Below are positions 52,797-62,680 of a stretch of DNA of 62,902 bases, in pieces. The first letter of the stretch is position 1; each line of letters begins with the position of its first letter. Both the position numbers and the translations under genes were made by a program. The notes under the pieces are model-generated. The model had not been told where the DNA came from, ran no database searches, and saw nothing but the letters and a program-made list of their open reading frames with translations. Source of the DNA: Gammaproteobacteria bacterium (lineage in GTDB: Bacteria > Pseudomonadota > Gammaproteobacteria > GRL18); the NCBI GenBank assembly GCA_016744375.1, contig JADGEM010000022.1:1-62902 (forward strand), in the 5' to 3' direction.

Positions 52797-54271
52797 TGAT
52801 GCCTCCTGATGAAGAAAAATTAATACCTGACACTCATGACCTGGATGTACTGATTATCGGCGGTGGTATTTCCGGTCTAAGTACTGCCTGGTGGCTGGCT
52901 CAAAGCGGTCTACAGGTGCAGGTCTGGGAAAAATCCACCCGACCGGGTGGTAAAATTAAAACCCATACTGAAAATGGCTTTCGCACAGAACAGGCGGCTT
53001 CTATGATTATGAATTTCAAATCAGAGGTTGATCAGTTTTTTTCACAAAGTGGACTTGAACAATACAAAGCAAAACGCTTATTAAAGGCAGAAAATAATCG
53101 TTACTTAATCAATAAAGGAACACTTCAACCGCTGCCAATGACCATTGCCCGACTATTTTTCTCCTCAATGTGGAGCACACAGGGTAAATTTCGTTTACTG
53201 ATGGAGCCTTTTGTCGGCAAAGCAAAAATAGCCAATGAAAGCGTTACTGAATTTATTACTCGTCGTTTTGGTCAAGAATTCCTGGAAAAAGCAATGGAGC
53301 CTTTTATTGCAGGCACTCTGGCATCCGATCCTGACCTGGCCAGCGCCCAACATGTTATTCCACGACTCACTGCACTGGAAAACAAATTCGGCAGTATTAC
53401 CGCCGGCATCTTTGCACATAAAATCACTGGCAAGCGTACGGCGAGAAATCCTGAAAGCTTTTCTTTTAATGAGGGTATGGAAGCTCTGCCTCAGCAACTG
53501 GCCAGCGATCCTAAACTGTGCTTCCGGGGAAACATTCATGTCAATAAAATAATTCAACACGGGCCGCACCACTGGGAAGTCCAGGCAGCAGGACCTGAGG
53601 GTGAAATCCAATGTAAAGCACGTCATGTCGTCATATCCAGCCCTGCTGCTGCTGCTGCACAATTATTAAAGCCTGTCAGTCAGTCACTCTCTGAACTACT
53701 TGAGAACATTGAATATGCCCCTTTGTCTGTCGTCCATATAGGTTTGGAACAATCTGCAGTCAGTCATCCCCTGGACAGTGCAGGTTTTCTTGTGCCAAGA
53801 CAAGAAAAAAATGCAGCTAAAATGACCATTAATGGTAATTTATGGATGAGTTCTATCTTTTCTAACCGGGCACCGGAGCATTGTATCTTATTATCCAGTT
53901 ATATTGGCGGCATACGGCAACCCTCAGCCATTAACTTTTCTGAACAGGAAAGCATTGCTCGGGTTCTTAAGGATATCAGTCCCCTGTTAGGGATTCATGC
54001 AGACCCCATTATGGCTCGTATCGATAAACATCAAAAAGCATTACCACTTTATCATGCTCAGTACCCTGAAAAAATTAAGGCTATAAATAAAGAACTGTGT
54101 GCCCATCCGGGTCTGCATTTGGAGGCTAATTATATTGGCGGCGTTTCTATAAGAGATCGTATTGTCTCATCAAAAAAAGCGGCCTCACAAATTATTGAGC
54201 AATTGGCTATACGACATATCCCCTCTCAGATCGTTAATATCAACCATTCATTTATTCAAACACCGGCCTGA
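52796..54271 (+). CDS. HemY-type protoporphyrinogen/coproporphyrinogen oxidase-like flavoprotein
   Basis: The 491-residue protein has the FAD-binding GGGISGLSTAWWLA motif (about 22-35), EKSTRPGGKI, and a long PPOX-type substrate domain (EKAMEPFIAGTLASDPDLAS). The HemY-like C-terminal region ends with VSIRDRIVSSKKAA. This fits oxygen-dependent protoporphyrinogen IX or coproporphyrinogen III oxidase. Its start overlaps the radical-SAM stop, so the two are coupled, consistent with a haem-maturation unit dedicated to the cytochromes encoded opposite. Confidence 0.85.
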   Translation: MMPPDEEKLIPDTHDLDVLIIGGGISGLSTAWWLAQSGLQVQVWEKSTRPGGKIKTHTENGFRTEQAASMIMNFKSEVDQFFSQSGLEQYKAKRLLKAENNRYLINKGTLQPLPMTIARLFFSSMWSTQGKFRLLMEPFVGKAKIANESVTEFITRRFGQEFLEKAMEPFIAGTLASDPDLASAQHVIPRLTALENKFGSITAGIFAHKITGKRTARNPESFSFNEGMEALPQQLASDPKLCFRGNIHVNKIIQHGPHHWEVQAAGPEGEIQCKARHVVISSPAAAAAQLLKPVSQSLSELLENIEYAPLSVVHIGLEQSAVSHPLDSAGFLVPRQEKNAAKMTINGNLWMSSIFSNRAPEHCILLSSYIGGIRQPSAINFSEQESIARVLKDISPLLGIHADPIMARIDKHQKALPLYHAQYPEKIKAINKELCAHPGLHLEANYIGGVSIRDRIVSSKKAASQIIEQLAIRHIPSQIVNINHSFIQTPA

Positions 54272-54276
54272 TAAAA

Positions 54277-54624
54277 ATGAATGATCTCAAAGCCAAAGAA
54301 ACTGAACTATTTCAACCTTCCAATTTTAAGCCCTTTCGGTTTGTTTTTTTTATATTTTTGATTATGCTGTTTATTTCTCAGGCAATTAAGTGGTACAGCA
54401 CATCGGTCACCTTGCCGAGATTTTGTGAAGATCCTGAGCTAGCACTGCATCATCTGGAAGAAATTATTACTAAGCCCCATCCCGCCGGACATACAAGAGA
54501 AACACGCCGCCCTTATATTATAGCGGCTAAACTCATCTATCTTGTGCCTCAACAGTCTAATGAATCCATTGAAAATTACCTCCACCGGGTTCGCAGGGAA
54601 CTCAGTCAGCGGTGTATGAGATGA
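54277..54624 (+). CDS. Small membrane protein of unknown function
   Basis: The 115-residue protein has a short charged N-terminus, one hydrophobic segment (FRFVFFIFLIMLFISQAI, about 21-38) and a basic, helical C-terminal part (HTRETRRPYIIAAKLIYL). No family was recognised. It lies 5 bp after the HemY-like gene and its TGA overlaps the kinase start (ATGAGATGA), so it is translated as part of the operon. Confidence 0.7.
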   Translation: MNDLKAKETELFQPSNFKPFRFVFFIFLIMLFISQAIKWYSTSVTLPRFCEDPELALHHLEEIITKPHPAGHTRETRRPYIIAAKLIYLVPQQSNESIENYLHRVRRELSQRCMR

Positions 54625-57230
54625 GCTATTCAAAGGGCCACCCCTCCGCTCTGGTTGCTCATTTTTTTCCAGGTAAATCCCAGTCATTTATCTGGCATTT
54701 TCTATTATTTCTGGTCCCTGTCTCTCTAGTATTAATTATTGGCATCAGTTTACATTATTCCTTTCATATCAAAGCCAACCTTAAAACACTAGAAAAAACC
54801 GATTTGCTCAATGTACGTCTGGCGCAATTAACGGTTAATAATGTCTTGCAGGATATTATTTCTGACATAAAATACTTACAGGAACACAATCAATTACGAA
54901 ATGGTTTTATTAATACACCCAGAGCTAAAAAACTCCTTGAGCAGGATTTTTTAAGTTTTATTAAAAATCGAAAAATATACGATCAGATACGCTACCTTAA
55001 CCTTAACGGCAAAGAAATTGTCCGTATTAATTATCAAAATGGTCAGCCTGTGGTCGTTCCAGAAGAAGAGTTGCAGACAAAAGACAGCCGCTATTATGTC
55101 GCAAATACACTGGCATTAGAAAAAGATGATATCTACTGGTCTCCCTTTGATCTCAATGTTGAGAACCATAAAATAGAAACTCCCTACAAACCCACCATTC
55201 GTATTGGCACCCCGGTTTATAGTACCTATGGACGCAGAACCGGTGTTTTAATCTTAAATTTTGATGGCAAAAAATTGATTAATGAATTCAGACGTGCCAC
55301 AGCAAACATCGCTGATCATATTATGCTGATAAATGAATCCGGTTACTGGCTGATACACCCCCAATCCAAAAATGAATGGGGTTTTATGTTCTCTAACTCA
55401 CAAACTTTTGCCAGTGAACATCCAGACATATGGAAAATAATAAATAGCAATCAACGAATAACTCAAGAATATATTGATCAGAGCTTATTAACTTATGCGA
55501 CCATTTTTTTTAATTCTGTTGGTAGTTATAATCCTCACATCACAAAAGAAAAACAATCCGTTGATAAACCTTCACTAACTCAGAAAAAAGGCTATTGGAA
55601 AATAATTGCCTTTGCACCACCGAGCTTATTAAACCAGTCCAGTGCAGAGTTTTTTCAGCGCAATGCTTTATTTTACGGTATAATTTTTTTACTGATTGCC
55701 ATCGGGGCTTTTTTACTAGCTCGACTGCAGATTTTTAATCAAAAATCTGAAGCCCAGGGTGAATATGAACGAAGTTTCAGAAACATTCTAGAATCAATGG
55801 AGCTTATTGCTATCACCCTGGACAAAAAAGGCAGGATTATTTTTTGTAACCATTCATTTATTCACCTGTCTGGTTATTCAACGACTGAAATAATTAATAG
55901 TGACTGGTTTAACTTTTTTGTTGACAAAGATGAACGAGCAGCTCGCAGAAACAATTTTTTGCAGGCATTTCAAACAAATATTATAGAGCATCATGGTGAA
56001 GGTGAAGTCACCATAAAAGATGGCAGCAAACGTTTACTCGAATGGAACAGTACGTTCTCCTATGACAGCCTAAAATCACCCATCAGTATTACCTTCATCG
56101 GCACGGATATTACAGAAAAAAAATACACTGAAAATGAGTTAAGAAAAGCCAGCCAGGCCATCGAACAAAGCCCAAATACTGTTTTAATTACAGATACGTC
56201 TGGAAATATTGTTTATACCAACCCAAAATTTACTGAAGTAACCGGTTATAAAAAAGAAGAAGTTTTAGGAAAAAATCCAAAAATACTACAGTCTGGTGAA
56301 ACACTCAAAAATGATTATAATAACCTCTGGCAGGCTTTAAAAAGTGGCAATGAATGGATTGGAGAATTTCACAACAAGAAAAAAAATGGTGAGCTCTATT
56401 GGGAGTCCGCTCGTATTTCTGCCATTAAAGATACAGAGGGTAATATCACTAACTTCCTTGCAGTCAAAGAAGATATTACAGAAAAGAAACAACTTGAAGA
56501 TGAAGTTGAGTTACGAAACAAAGAAATTGCCAAAAATGAACTACTCGCAGGTGTGGGAAAAATGGCCAATATGATTGCCCATGATCTTAGAAATCCACTC
56601 TCATCAATAAAAATGGGCATGCAGATCCTGCATAACGTCAGCGATAAACCAATTGGTGATGATGGTAAAGAGCTTATTGAAATAGGGCTTGAACAAGTTC
56701 AGTATATGGAATGCATTCTCAGTGATCTATTGAGTTTTTCACGTCCTGACCAACTTAATATGGAATGGTTGTCAATTGAAAAATTATTGGAGAGTGCACT
56801 GATTGGTGTCCAGAATGATGTTGAAAAAAATAAAGTCACCATTAACACTGACTTTCAAACAGGTCTGCCGACTATTCATGTAGATAAAACAAAAATTCGC
56901 CAGGTTTTTTCCAACTTGATTATTAATGCTATCCAGGCATTTAGCAGCAAAATAGACAGCTCTCCTGTTATTTCGATTTCAGTTTTTATTAACATTACTG
57001 ATTTAGGGCCCATGCTCGAAATACAGATTGCAGACAATGGTGTTGGAATTGATGAAGAAACACAGAAAAAATTATTTGAACCATTTTTTACAACCAGAGC
57101 AAAAGGAACCGGTTTAGGACTGGCCATTGTTAAGCGTATTATTGAACAGCATAATGGTCATATCAGAGTCAGCTCTGAAGTATCTCAAGGTACAACAATG
57201 AGCGTCGTATTACCTATATCCAATATATAA
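54621..57230 (+). CDS. Membrane sensor histidine kinase: Cache, two PAS, HisKA, HATPase
   Basis: From the ATG at 54621 the product has 869 residues (a GTG at 54612 adds three). A transmembrane helix (about 25-47) is followed by a periplasmic Cache-type domain (about 50-340), a second helix (about 350-370), PAS domains (about 385-510 and 515-625), HisKA with MIAHDLRNPLSS, and a HATPase_c domain with N, G1 and G2 boxes (NLIINAIQAF, DNGVGIDEET, KGTGLGLAI). It is the likely partner of the NtrC-type regulator 25 bp downstream and would sense a periplasmic ligand. Confidence 0.92.
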   Translation: MSYSKGHPSALVAHFFPGKSQSFIWHFLLFLVPVSLVLIIGISLHYSFHIKANLKTLEKTDLLNVRLAQLTVNNVLQDIISDIKYLQEHNQLRNGFINTPRAKKLLEQDFLSFIKNRKIYDQIRYLNLNGKEIVRINYQNGQPVVVPEEELQTKDSRYYVANTLALEKDDIYWSPFDLNVENHKIETPYKPTIRIGTPVYSTYGRRTGVLILNFDGKKLINEFRRATANIADHIMLINESGYWLIHPQSKNEWGFMFSNSQTFASEHPDIWKIINSNQRITQEYIDQSLLTYATIFFNSVGSYNPHITKEKQSVDKPSLTQKKGYWKIIAFAPPSLLNQSSAEFFQRNALFYGIIFLLIAIGAFLLARLQIFNQKSEAQGEYERSFRNILESMELIAITLDKKGRIIFCNHSFIHLSGYSTTEIINSDWFNFFVDKDERAARRNNFLQAFQTNIIEHHGEGEVTIKDGSKRLLEWNSTFSYDSLKSPISITFIGTDITEKKYTENELRKASQAIEQSPNTVLITDTSGNIVYTNPKFTEVTGYKKEEVLGKNPKILQSGETLKNDYNNLWQALKSGNEWIGEFHNKKKNGELYWESARISAIKDTEGNITNFLAVKEDITEKKQLEDEVELRNKEIAKNELLAGVGKMANMIAHDLRNPLSSIKMGMQILHNVSDKPIGDDGKELIEIGLEQVQYMECILSDLLSFSRPDQLNMEWLSIEKLLESALIGVQNDVEKNKVTINTDFQTGLPTIHVDKTKIRQVFSNLIINAIQAFSSKIDSSPVISISVFINITDLGPMLEIQIADNGVGIDEETQKKLFEPFFTTRAKGTGLGLAIVKRIIEQHNGHIRVSSEVSQGTTMSVVLPISNI

Positions 57231-57255
57231 TAAAGTATAAAAAGACATAATAGAC

Positions 57256-58686
57256 ATGAGCACAATATTAATTATTGATGATGACAAAGCCAGTTGCCGA
57301 ATGCTGCAAATGCATTTTCGCACCCAGGGACATGATGTCTCAATAGCACATTCAGTTGATGAGGGACTCGATTATAGCAGTACAATTACACCCGAGGTAA
57401 TCATCCTTGACATCCGCATGCCTGGCCGTAGTGGGCTGGAAGGACTACCGGATATAAAATCGGCCTTTAAAAATTCTCGAATTATTATGATTACTGCATT
57501 TCACGATATGAACAGCACCATTGAAGCAATGAAAGAAGGTGCAGATGATTACATTCATAAACCCATAGACCTAACAGAACTTGATAACGCTGTAAGTAAA
57601 GCACTGGTCTCACACTATGGTTCGGATGATGATATTCAGATCACTTCACAATCATTATCAGACTCAGCACTGAACACTATGGTGGGCAGCAGCCCGGCAA
57701 TGAGAGAAATATTTAAAACCATTGGCCGTGTTGCGCAAAGTCCTGCGAGTGTATTAATTACTGGTGAGAGCGGGACAGGAAAAGAACTGGTGGCTCGAGC
57801 CATTCATTTATCCAGTGAGCGTGCCTCCGGGCCATTTATAGCGATTAACTGTGCAGCACTGGTAGAAACCCTGCTTGAATCAGATATGTTCGGCCATGAG
57901 AAAGGCGCATTTACTGGAGCTGTCAGTAAACAAATGGGTAAATTCACATTAGCAAATGACGGCACTATTTTTCTCGATGAAGTCGGAGAATTATCACTCA
58001 GCATGCAGGCCAAACTTCTGCGGGTACTACAGGAAAAGGAGTTCATTCCTGTCGGAGGAAAAGCGACTCAAATGACCAATGCCCGAGTGATTGCTGCTAC
58101 CAATATTGATTTCACCAAACAGGTTAAAAATGGCAATTTTCGTGAAGATTTATTTTATCGTCTGCAGGTCGTTAATATCCATGTACCGCCACTAAGGGAA
58201 CGTAAGGAAGACATCTTTGATTTGGTTCAATCACTGCTTGGACGTGCCAATAAAGAAATGAACCGTAATGTGACTCGGGTTTCAGTTGATGTGATGCAGG
58301 CTCTGTGTGATTACAACTGGCCTGGTAACATTCGAGAATTGGAAAATATACTGACAAAATCAGTCGCCATGTCTCCAAGAGATATTATTACTGCAGATCT
58401 GTTACCAGACAAAATACTGCATAATATTCCACCCCATAGAAAAGAGCTGAAGGAATCTGATGATTTAAGCTACTTAAGTTTGCAGGATATTGAAAAAATT
58501 CACATTAACCGTGTCCTCAAAGCAACCAATGGCCATAAGGGGAAAACATGCGATATACTTGGTATTTCCCGCCCAAGACTGCGCCGATTAATAAAACAAT
58601 ATGGTTTATCTGATTCCTTCGATGAAACCAATGAGCAGGCTCCCATCAACAGTTCAAACAAAGAGAATCAAAATGAAAGTAAATAG
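57256..58686 (+). CDS. NtrC-family sigma-54-dependent response regulator
   Basis: The 476-residue protein has a receiver domain (1-120, phosphoacceptor D52 in ILDIRMPG), a sigma-54 AAA+ domain (about 138-375) with Walker A GESGTGKE, the sigma-54 contact loop GAFTGA, and Walker B TIFLDEVGEL. A Fis-type HTH follows (TCDILGISRPRLRRLIKQYG). It is encoded with its kinase in the operon it probably activates, and both divergent promoters are of the sigma-54 type, which fits autoregulation. The final ~25 residues are an N/S/E-rich tail. Confidence 0.94.
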   Translation: MSTILIIDDDKASCRMLQMHFRTQGHDVSIAHSVDEGLDYSSTITPEVIILDIRMPGRSGLEGLPDIKSAFKNSRIIMITAFHDMNSTIEAMKEGADDYIHKPIDLTELDNAVSKALVSHYGSDDDIQITSQSLSDSALNTMVGSSPAMREIFKTIGRVAQSPASVLITGESGTGKELVARAIHLSSERASGPFIAINCAALVETLLESDMFGHEKGAFTGAVSKQMGKFTLANDGTIFLDEVGELSLSMQAKLLRVLQEKEFIPVGGKATQMTNARVIAATNIDFTKQVKNGNFREDLFYRLQVVNIHVPPLRERKEDIFDLVQSLLGRANKEMNRNVTRVSVDVMQALCDYNWPGNIRELENILTKSVAMSPRDIITADLLPDKILHNIPPHRKELKESDDLSYLSLQDIEKIHINRVLKATNGHKGKTCDILGISRPRLRRLIKQYGLSDSFDETNEQAPINSSNKENQNESK

Positions 58687-59278
58687 TTTTTTTACATGTT
58701 TAATGGTACTTTGTTTTCTACCCACATTTGTTTCAGGAGATGAAAAAAAATTAGATCTGGAGAAAACGCTGACAACTCAGGATAAAATTGAAATAAACGA
58801 TCGGGGTGGCGATTTTTCTTTGATTGGGAAAAAAGGCTGGGTTAACTTATCTGATTTTCGCGGTAAAGTCGTCGCTATCTATTTTGGTTATACACAATGT
58901 CCAGATGTCTGTCCAACTAACCTGAGTTTTCTATCCAGTGCTATTGCTCAACTCAATCCGGAAGAAAAGAAACAATTTCAGAGTATTTTTATCAGTGTTG
59001 ATCCAGGGCGGGATACTCTGGAAAAACTGGAAGAATATGTTAAATATTTTGATGAGGCAATGATTGGGCTCAGTGCTGCACCTGATGATCTGGATCCTGT
59101 TGTCGCACAATATGGTGCTTATTATGAAAAAGTACCCTATTCAAACTCAGCACTAATGTACAGTGTTGATCACACATCTGAAACCTATATTGTGGGAAAA
59201 GACGGCAAGCTGGTCTACATTCTGCCCCATGCAACAGAATCAATCAAAGTTTTAAAAGCGATCAGGGATGCGATGTAA
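58673..59278 (+). CDS. SCO1/SenC/PrrC-family copper chaperone or thioredoxin-like protein
   Basis: From the ATG at 58673, overlapping the regulator's end by 14 bp, the product has 201 residues with a Sec signal (VNSFFTCLMVLCFLPTFVSG). The SCO-type domain carries the copper-binding CPDVC motif and a distal histidine in SVDHTSETYIV. SCO proteins deliver copper to Cu-A sites or act as redox switches. Its presence beside a CydA-like complex, which classically needs no copper, supports a copper component such as the cupredoxin-like protein. Its 3' end overlaps the convergent cyclase gene by 17 bp. Confidence 0.9.
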   Translation: MKVNSFFTCLMVLCFLPTFVSGDEKKLDLEKTLTTQDKIEINDRGGDFSLIGKKGWVNLSDFRGKVVAIYFGYTQCPDVCPTNLSFLSSAIAQLNPEEKKQFQSIFISVDPGRDTLEKLEEYVKYFDEAMIGLSAAPDDLDPVVAQYGAYYEKVPYSNSALMYSVDHTSETYIVGKDGKLVYILPHATESIKVLKAIRDAM

Positions 59279-60653
59279 ATTTATTAACACGATTTCGACC
59301 ACTTGCCTTGGCCTCATAAAGTGCCTGATCAGACTGAGAGACTAATTCATCTAATGTACTGTTCAGCTCCTGGTTTCTTTCTGAAATACCAAAACTGGCG
59401 GTTATAGAACCGACTGAAGAAAATGAATATAACTGAATAGCCTGCCTTAATTTTTCAGCCAGTAGAAAGACTTTATCTGTATCTATTTTAGGAGAAATAA
59501 TCATAAATTCCTCCCCACCCCAACGACCTAATATATCGGTAGTACGAATATTAGTTTTTAGAATTTTGGAAAACTCAATCAGTACTTTGTCACCCGCCTG
59601 ATGGCCAAATTGATCATTGACTCGCTTAAAATAATCAATATCAATCATGATAATACTATATTTCTGCTGATATCGCTGATATAAAGCTTCTTGCTGTTCT
59701 AAAAACTCATCCAGTTTTACGCGATTATAAATTTGAGTCAACTTGTCTGTAATAGAAATTTGTTCTAATTTTTTATTATATTTATTTAATAAAAAATTAC
59801 GATAGAACAAAAATATTAGAACAATTGCAATGCCAATTATCCATTTCCACAAACGAGAATAGTCAATAACTTTTTCATAACGAATAGCCAGCCATTGATT
59901 TAAAACTTGTTGTTTTTGTTTTTCTGATATGGATGCAACTGCTTTTTCAAAAATAGTATAGAGCAAAGGTTCATCCTTTCGTGTCGCTATTCCTAGCTCC
60001 CATTTTTTATCAAACTTACCAATAATTTTAAGTTCGCCAACATAATTTCTCTGAAATTCATAACCTATTGTAACCAGAGTTCCTATAAATCCGTATAGCT
60101 CTCCCTGATTAACCATTTCTAACCCTTGATGCAATGAATCCACATCAATAATATCCATTTCAGGGTATTTTTTTCTAATAATTTCACCAATAGCATAATC
60201 CCGGACAACACCCAGTTTTTTATCTTTTATTGCAGAGAGTTCCGCAATAAAAAACTTGTCTGTTTTAGTGGCGACCACAACGGGAATTGATAAGTAAGGC
60301 TTAGTAAAATTCATGTATTGCTTTCGTTCTTCAGTGACCATTGCCAAAGAATAAATATCACATTTTCTGGCTTTAGCAAATTCAATAGACTCAGTCCATG
60401 AAGCACTTGGAATAAGAACAACCGGAAGACCTATTTCCTTCGCCATAATTGCGATGTAATCAGCAGTCATACCAATGTGCTGACCATTTTCAATTTTTTC
60501 AAAAGGCATCCAGTCTGGATCAACACACATCGTAATTTGCTTTTTTTCTTTAATATATGCTTTTTCCTGATCAGTCAAATTCAGGCTGGCAAACGCAGGA
60601 AGAACCAGCCCAAAACAGCTAAAAAATAAGATAGAAAGCAATAAATTACGCAT
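59262..60653 (-). CDS. Sensory diguanylate cyclase: SBP_bac_3, TM, GGDEF
   Basis: The 463-residue protein has a signal peptide, a periplasmic SBP_bac_3 domain (about 33-255, CVDPDWMPFEKIENGQHIGM), one transmembrane helix (about 270-288) and a GGEEF domain (about 300-460). The active-site signature is GRWGGEEFMII and the inhibitory site RTTD is intact, so product inhibition is expected. It differs from the cyclase at 8760 by lacking PAS and keeping the I-site. It is the second gene of a pair with 60653-62680, overlapping it by one base. Confidence 0.9.
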   Translation of the reverse strand: MRNLLLSILFFSCFGLVLPAFASLNLTDQEKAYIKEKKQITMCVDPDWMPFEKIENGQHIGMTADYIAIMAKEIGLPVVLIPSASWTESIEFAKARKCDIYSLAMVTEERKQYMNFTKPYLSIPVVVATKTDKFFIAELSAIKDKKLGVVRDYAIGEIIRKKYPEMDIIDVDSLHQGLEMVNQGELYGFIGTLVTIGYEFQRNYVGELKIIGKFDKKWELGIATRKDEPLLYTIFEKAVASISEKQKQQVLNQWLAIRYEKVIDYSRLWKWIIGIAIVLIFLFYRNFLLNKYNKKLEQISITDKLTQIYNRVKLDEFLEQQEALYQRYQQKYSIIMIDIDYFKRVNDQFGHQAGDKVLIEFSKILKTNIRTTDILGRWGGEEFMIISPKIDTDKVFLLAEKLRQAIQLYSFSSVGSITASFGISERNQELNSTLDELVSQSDQALYEAKASGRNRVNKFTSHP

Positions 60654-62680
60654 TAATTAATCACTCCATTTGGACGAGTTTTTTTAATCATGGTATTTTT
60701 CTTTAATAATTCAACGAATTCATTAAAATCAACAGGCTTTGAAAAATAATATCCCTGAAAAAGATAACAGTTATGAGCCAGTAAGAAATTCAGCTGTTCA
60801 ACAGTTTCAACCCCTTCAGCAATAACTTCCAGATCGAGTGATCTTGCCATAACAATAATCGTTTCTACAATTGCATCATCATTTTTATCTTTTGTCACAT
60901 CACGAATAAAGGTTTGATCAATTTTTAACATGTTAACCGGTAATGATTTTAAATAAGCGAGTGATGAGTATCCTGTGCCAAAATCATCAATTGAAAAATG
61001 AATTCCCATATTCTGCATTTTTTTCATTTTTTCAGAAAAAGAAGAAAAATTTCCTACTAACGTTTGTTCTGTAATCTCCAATTCAATATGTTTTGCATCG
61101 ACCTGATATTTTTCCAGCAAATATTCAACTTCATCCAGATAATCCTTGCGAGAAAATTGCCAGGGGCTGACATTGATAGCAATACGTTTAAATGAATCTG
61201 ACAGGTTTAGCTGTAATATTTTTTTTAAATCCCCCAAAACCATTTCCATAACCGCTTTACCTAATGCATGAACAAGACCAGATTCTTCAGCTATAGGAAT
61301 AAACTCAGCTGGTGAAATAAAGCCTTTCTCAGGGTGCTTCCAGCGAACCAGCGCTTCAGCTGATATAATGGCTCCTTTGTCATTAAATTGAGGTTGCAGG
61401 TGAATAGTTAGTTTTTTCTCTTTAATGGCAACACGCAGATCATTTTGTATCTGCAAGCGATTTTCAAGCAGTTTCTGCATGTGAGGAGCAAATAACTTAA
61501 TTGTATTTTTACCTTCATCTTTAGCCTGATACATTGCAATATCAGCATACTTGATCAAGTCATGACTATCACGTCCTTTTTCCGGAAACATGACAATACC
61601 AATGCTGCAGCTGATCTGATGTTTTTCACATTCTAATTGATAATGCTCCTGTAATAAGTCCAATGTTTTCTGGGCAACAATCTGTGCTCGTCTGGATGCT
61701 GAAACAATATTATCACCCAGCTCAGTTAAGAGAATAACAAATTCATCACCACCAAGACGACTGACTAAATCCTCTTTCCTACTCAAACGACTCAGTCGCC
61801 TGGCAACTTCTTTAAGTAACAAATCACCTGTACGATGCCCTCGGCTGTCATTAATTGTCTTAAAATCATCTAAATCAATAAACAACAGCGCCCCCTGCTC
61901 ATTAGTACGTGTACAACGGGATATTTCCTGATCCAGACGTTCCATTAATAAGCGCCGATTTGATAAGCCGGTTAGTGGGTCAAACAGGGATAAATGATAA
62001 GCTTCTTTTTTTGCCATAACCTGTTCAGTCATATCATGGGCAATAAAAATAACCATCCCTTTGCCATGATTTTTTTTATGATCATAGTCAAAGTCAAAGA
62101 CTGCAGTATGTCCCTGAAAATACTTTTTTTCATCATTTATATTTAATTCATAATCAATTACTTTTGATTCATTATCTACCAGAGTCTGAGTGATTACTCT
62201 CATAATTACTTCTGAAACATCTTCAGGGAGTTTTTCTGTTATTTTCTTACCGATTAAGCGCCCTCTCTCCTGATAGAGTAATTGATCATTATTGCCAAAT
62301 ATTTCTATATACTGCCCATCTTCATCCAAAACAAAAGCCAGCTCAGGCATAGCCTGAGTAAAGGCATCAAGCAAAGCGTGTTTCTCTTGTACCTCTCTTT
62401 TACTCTGTATGGCATTGAGTTCTGCTTTAGCCTGCCTGAACATCTTTTGTGAAATAATTTCTCCCATGTGATTCAAACCATGCTGTAGCTCAGTTATTTC
62501 ATCATCACCTTTAATTATTTCTTCCCAAACATTCATGTCTCCATTTTTAATTGCCTGAATTTTATCTAAAGTTTTTTTAATCCGTTTAACCAGATAGTTT
62601 GAAAAGATAAAACCAGTCAAAAGCGCAACTAATAAAATAATCAAAAAGCCCTTCACGACAACTTCAATGTAGTCATTCAA
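60653..62680 (-). CDS. GGDEF-EAL c-di-GMP enzyme with Cache/HAMP/PAS regions, 5' end missing
   Basis: The visible product has a transmembrane helix, HAMP (about 30-80), PAS (about 100-225), GGDEF (about 230-400; SRLGGDEFVILL, I-site RKED) and EAL (about 415-665). EAL carries EALVRWKH, NVSPWQF, IELEITEQT and DDFGTGYSS, so both activities are possible. The TTG at 62680 is not a true start: the same frame continues upstream to 62830 with Cache-like sequence (NDAWGYFYKKIPQWNLG), then meets TGA at 62831-62833. The N-terminal Cache domain is therefore broken or displaced at the window edge. The remaining 62681-62902 contains no other gene. Confidence 0.83.
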   Translation of the reverse strand: MNDYIEVVVKGFLIILLVALLTGFIFSNYLVKRIKKTLDKIQAIKNGDMNVWEEIIKGDDEITELQHGLNHMGEIISQKMFRQAKAELNAIQSKREVQEKHALLDAFTQAMPELAFVLDEDGQYIEIFGNNDQLLYQERGRLIGKKITEKLPEDVSEVIMRVITQTLVDNESKVIDYELNINDEKKYFQGHTAVFDFDYDHKKNHGKGMVIFIAHDMTEQVMAKKEAYHLSLFDPLTGLSNRRLLMERLDQEISRCTRTNEQGALLFIDLDDFKTINDSRGHRTGDLLLKEVARRLSRLSRKEDLVSRLGGDEFVILLTELGDNIVSASRRAQIVAQKTLDLLQEHYQLECEKHQISCSIGIVMFPEKGRDSHDLIKYADIAMYQAKDEGKNTIKLFAPHMQKLLENRLQIQNDLRVAIKEKKLTIHLQPQFNDKGAIISAEALVRWKHPEKGFISPAEFIPIAEESGLVHALGKAVMEMVLGDLKKILQLNLSDSFKRIAINVSPWQFSRKDYLDEVEYLLEKYQVDAKHIELEITEQTLVGNFSSFSEKMKKMQNMGIHFSIDDFGTGYSSLAYLKSLPVNMLKIDQTFIRDVTKDKNDDAIVETIIVMARSLDLEVIAEGVETVEQLNFLLAHNCYLFQGYYFSKPVDFNEFVELLKKNTMIKKTRPNGVIN

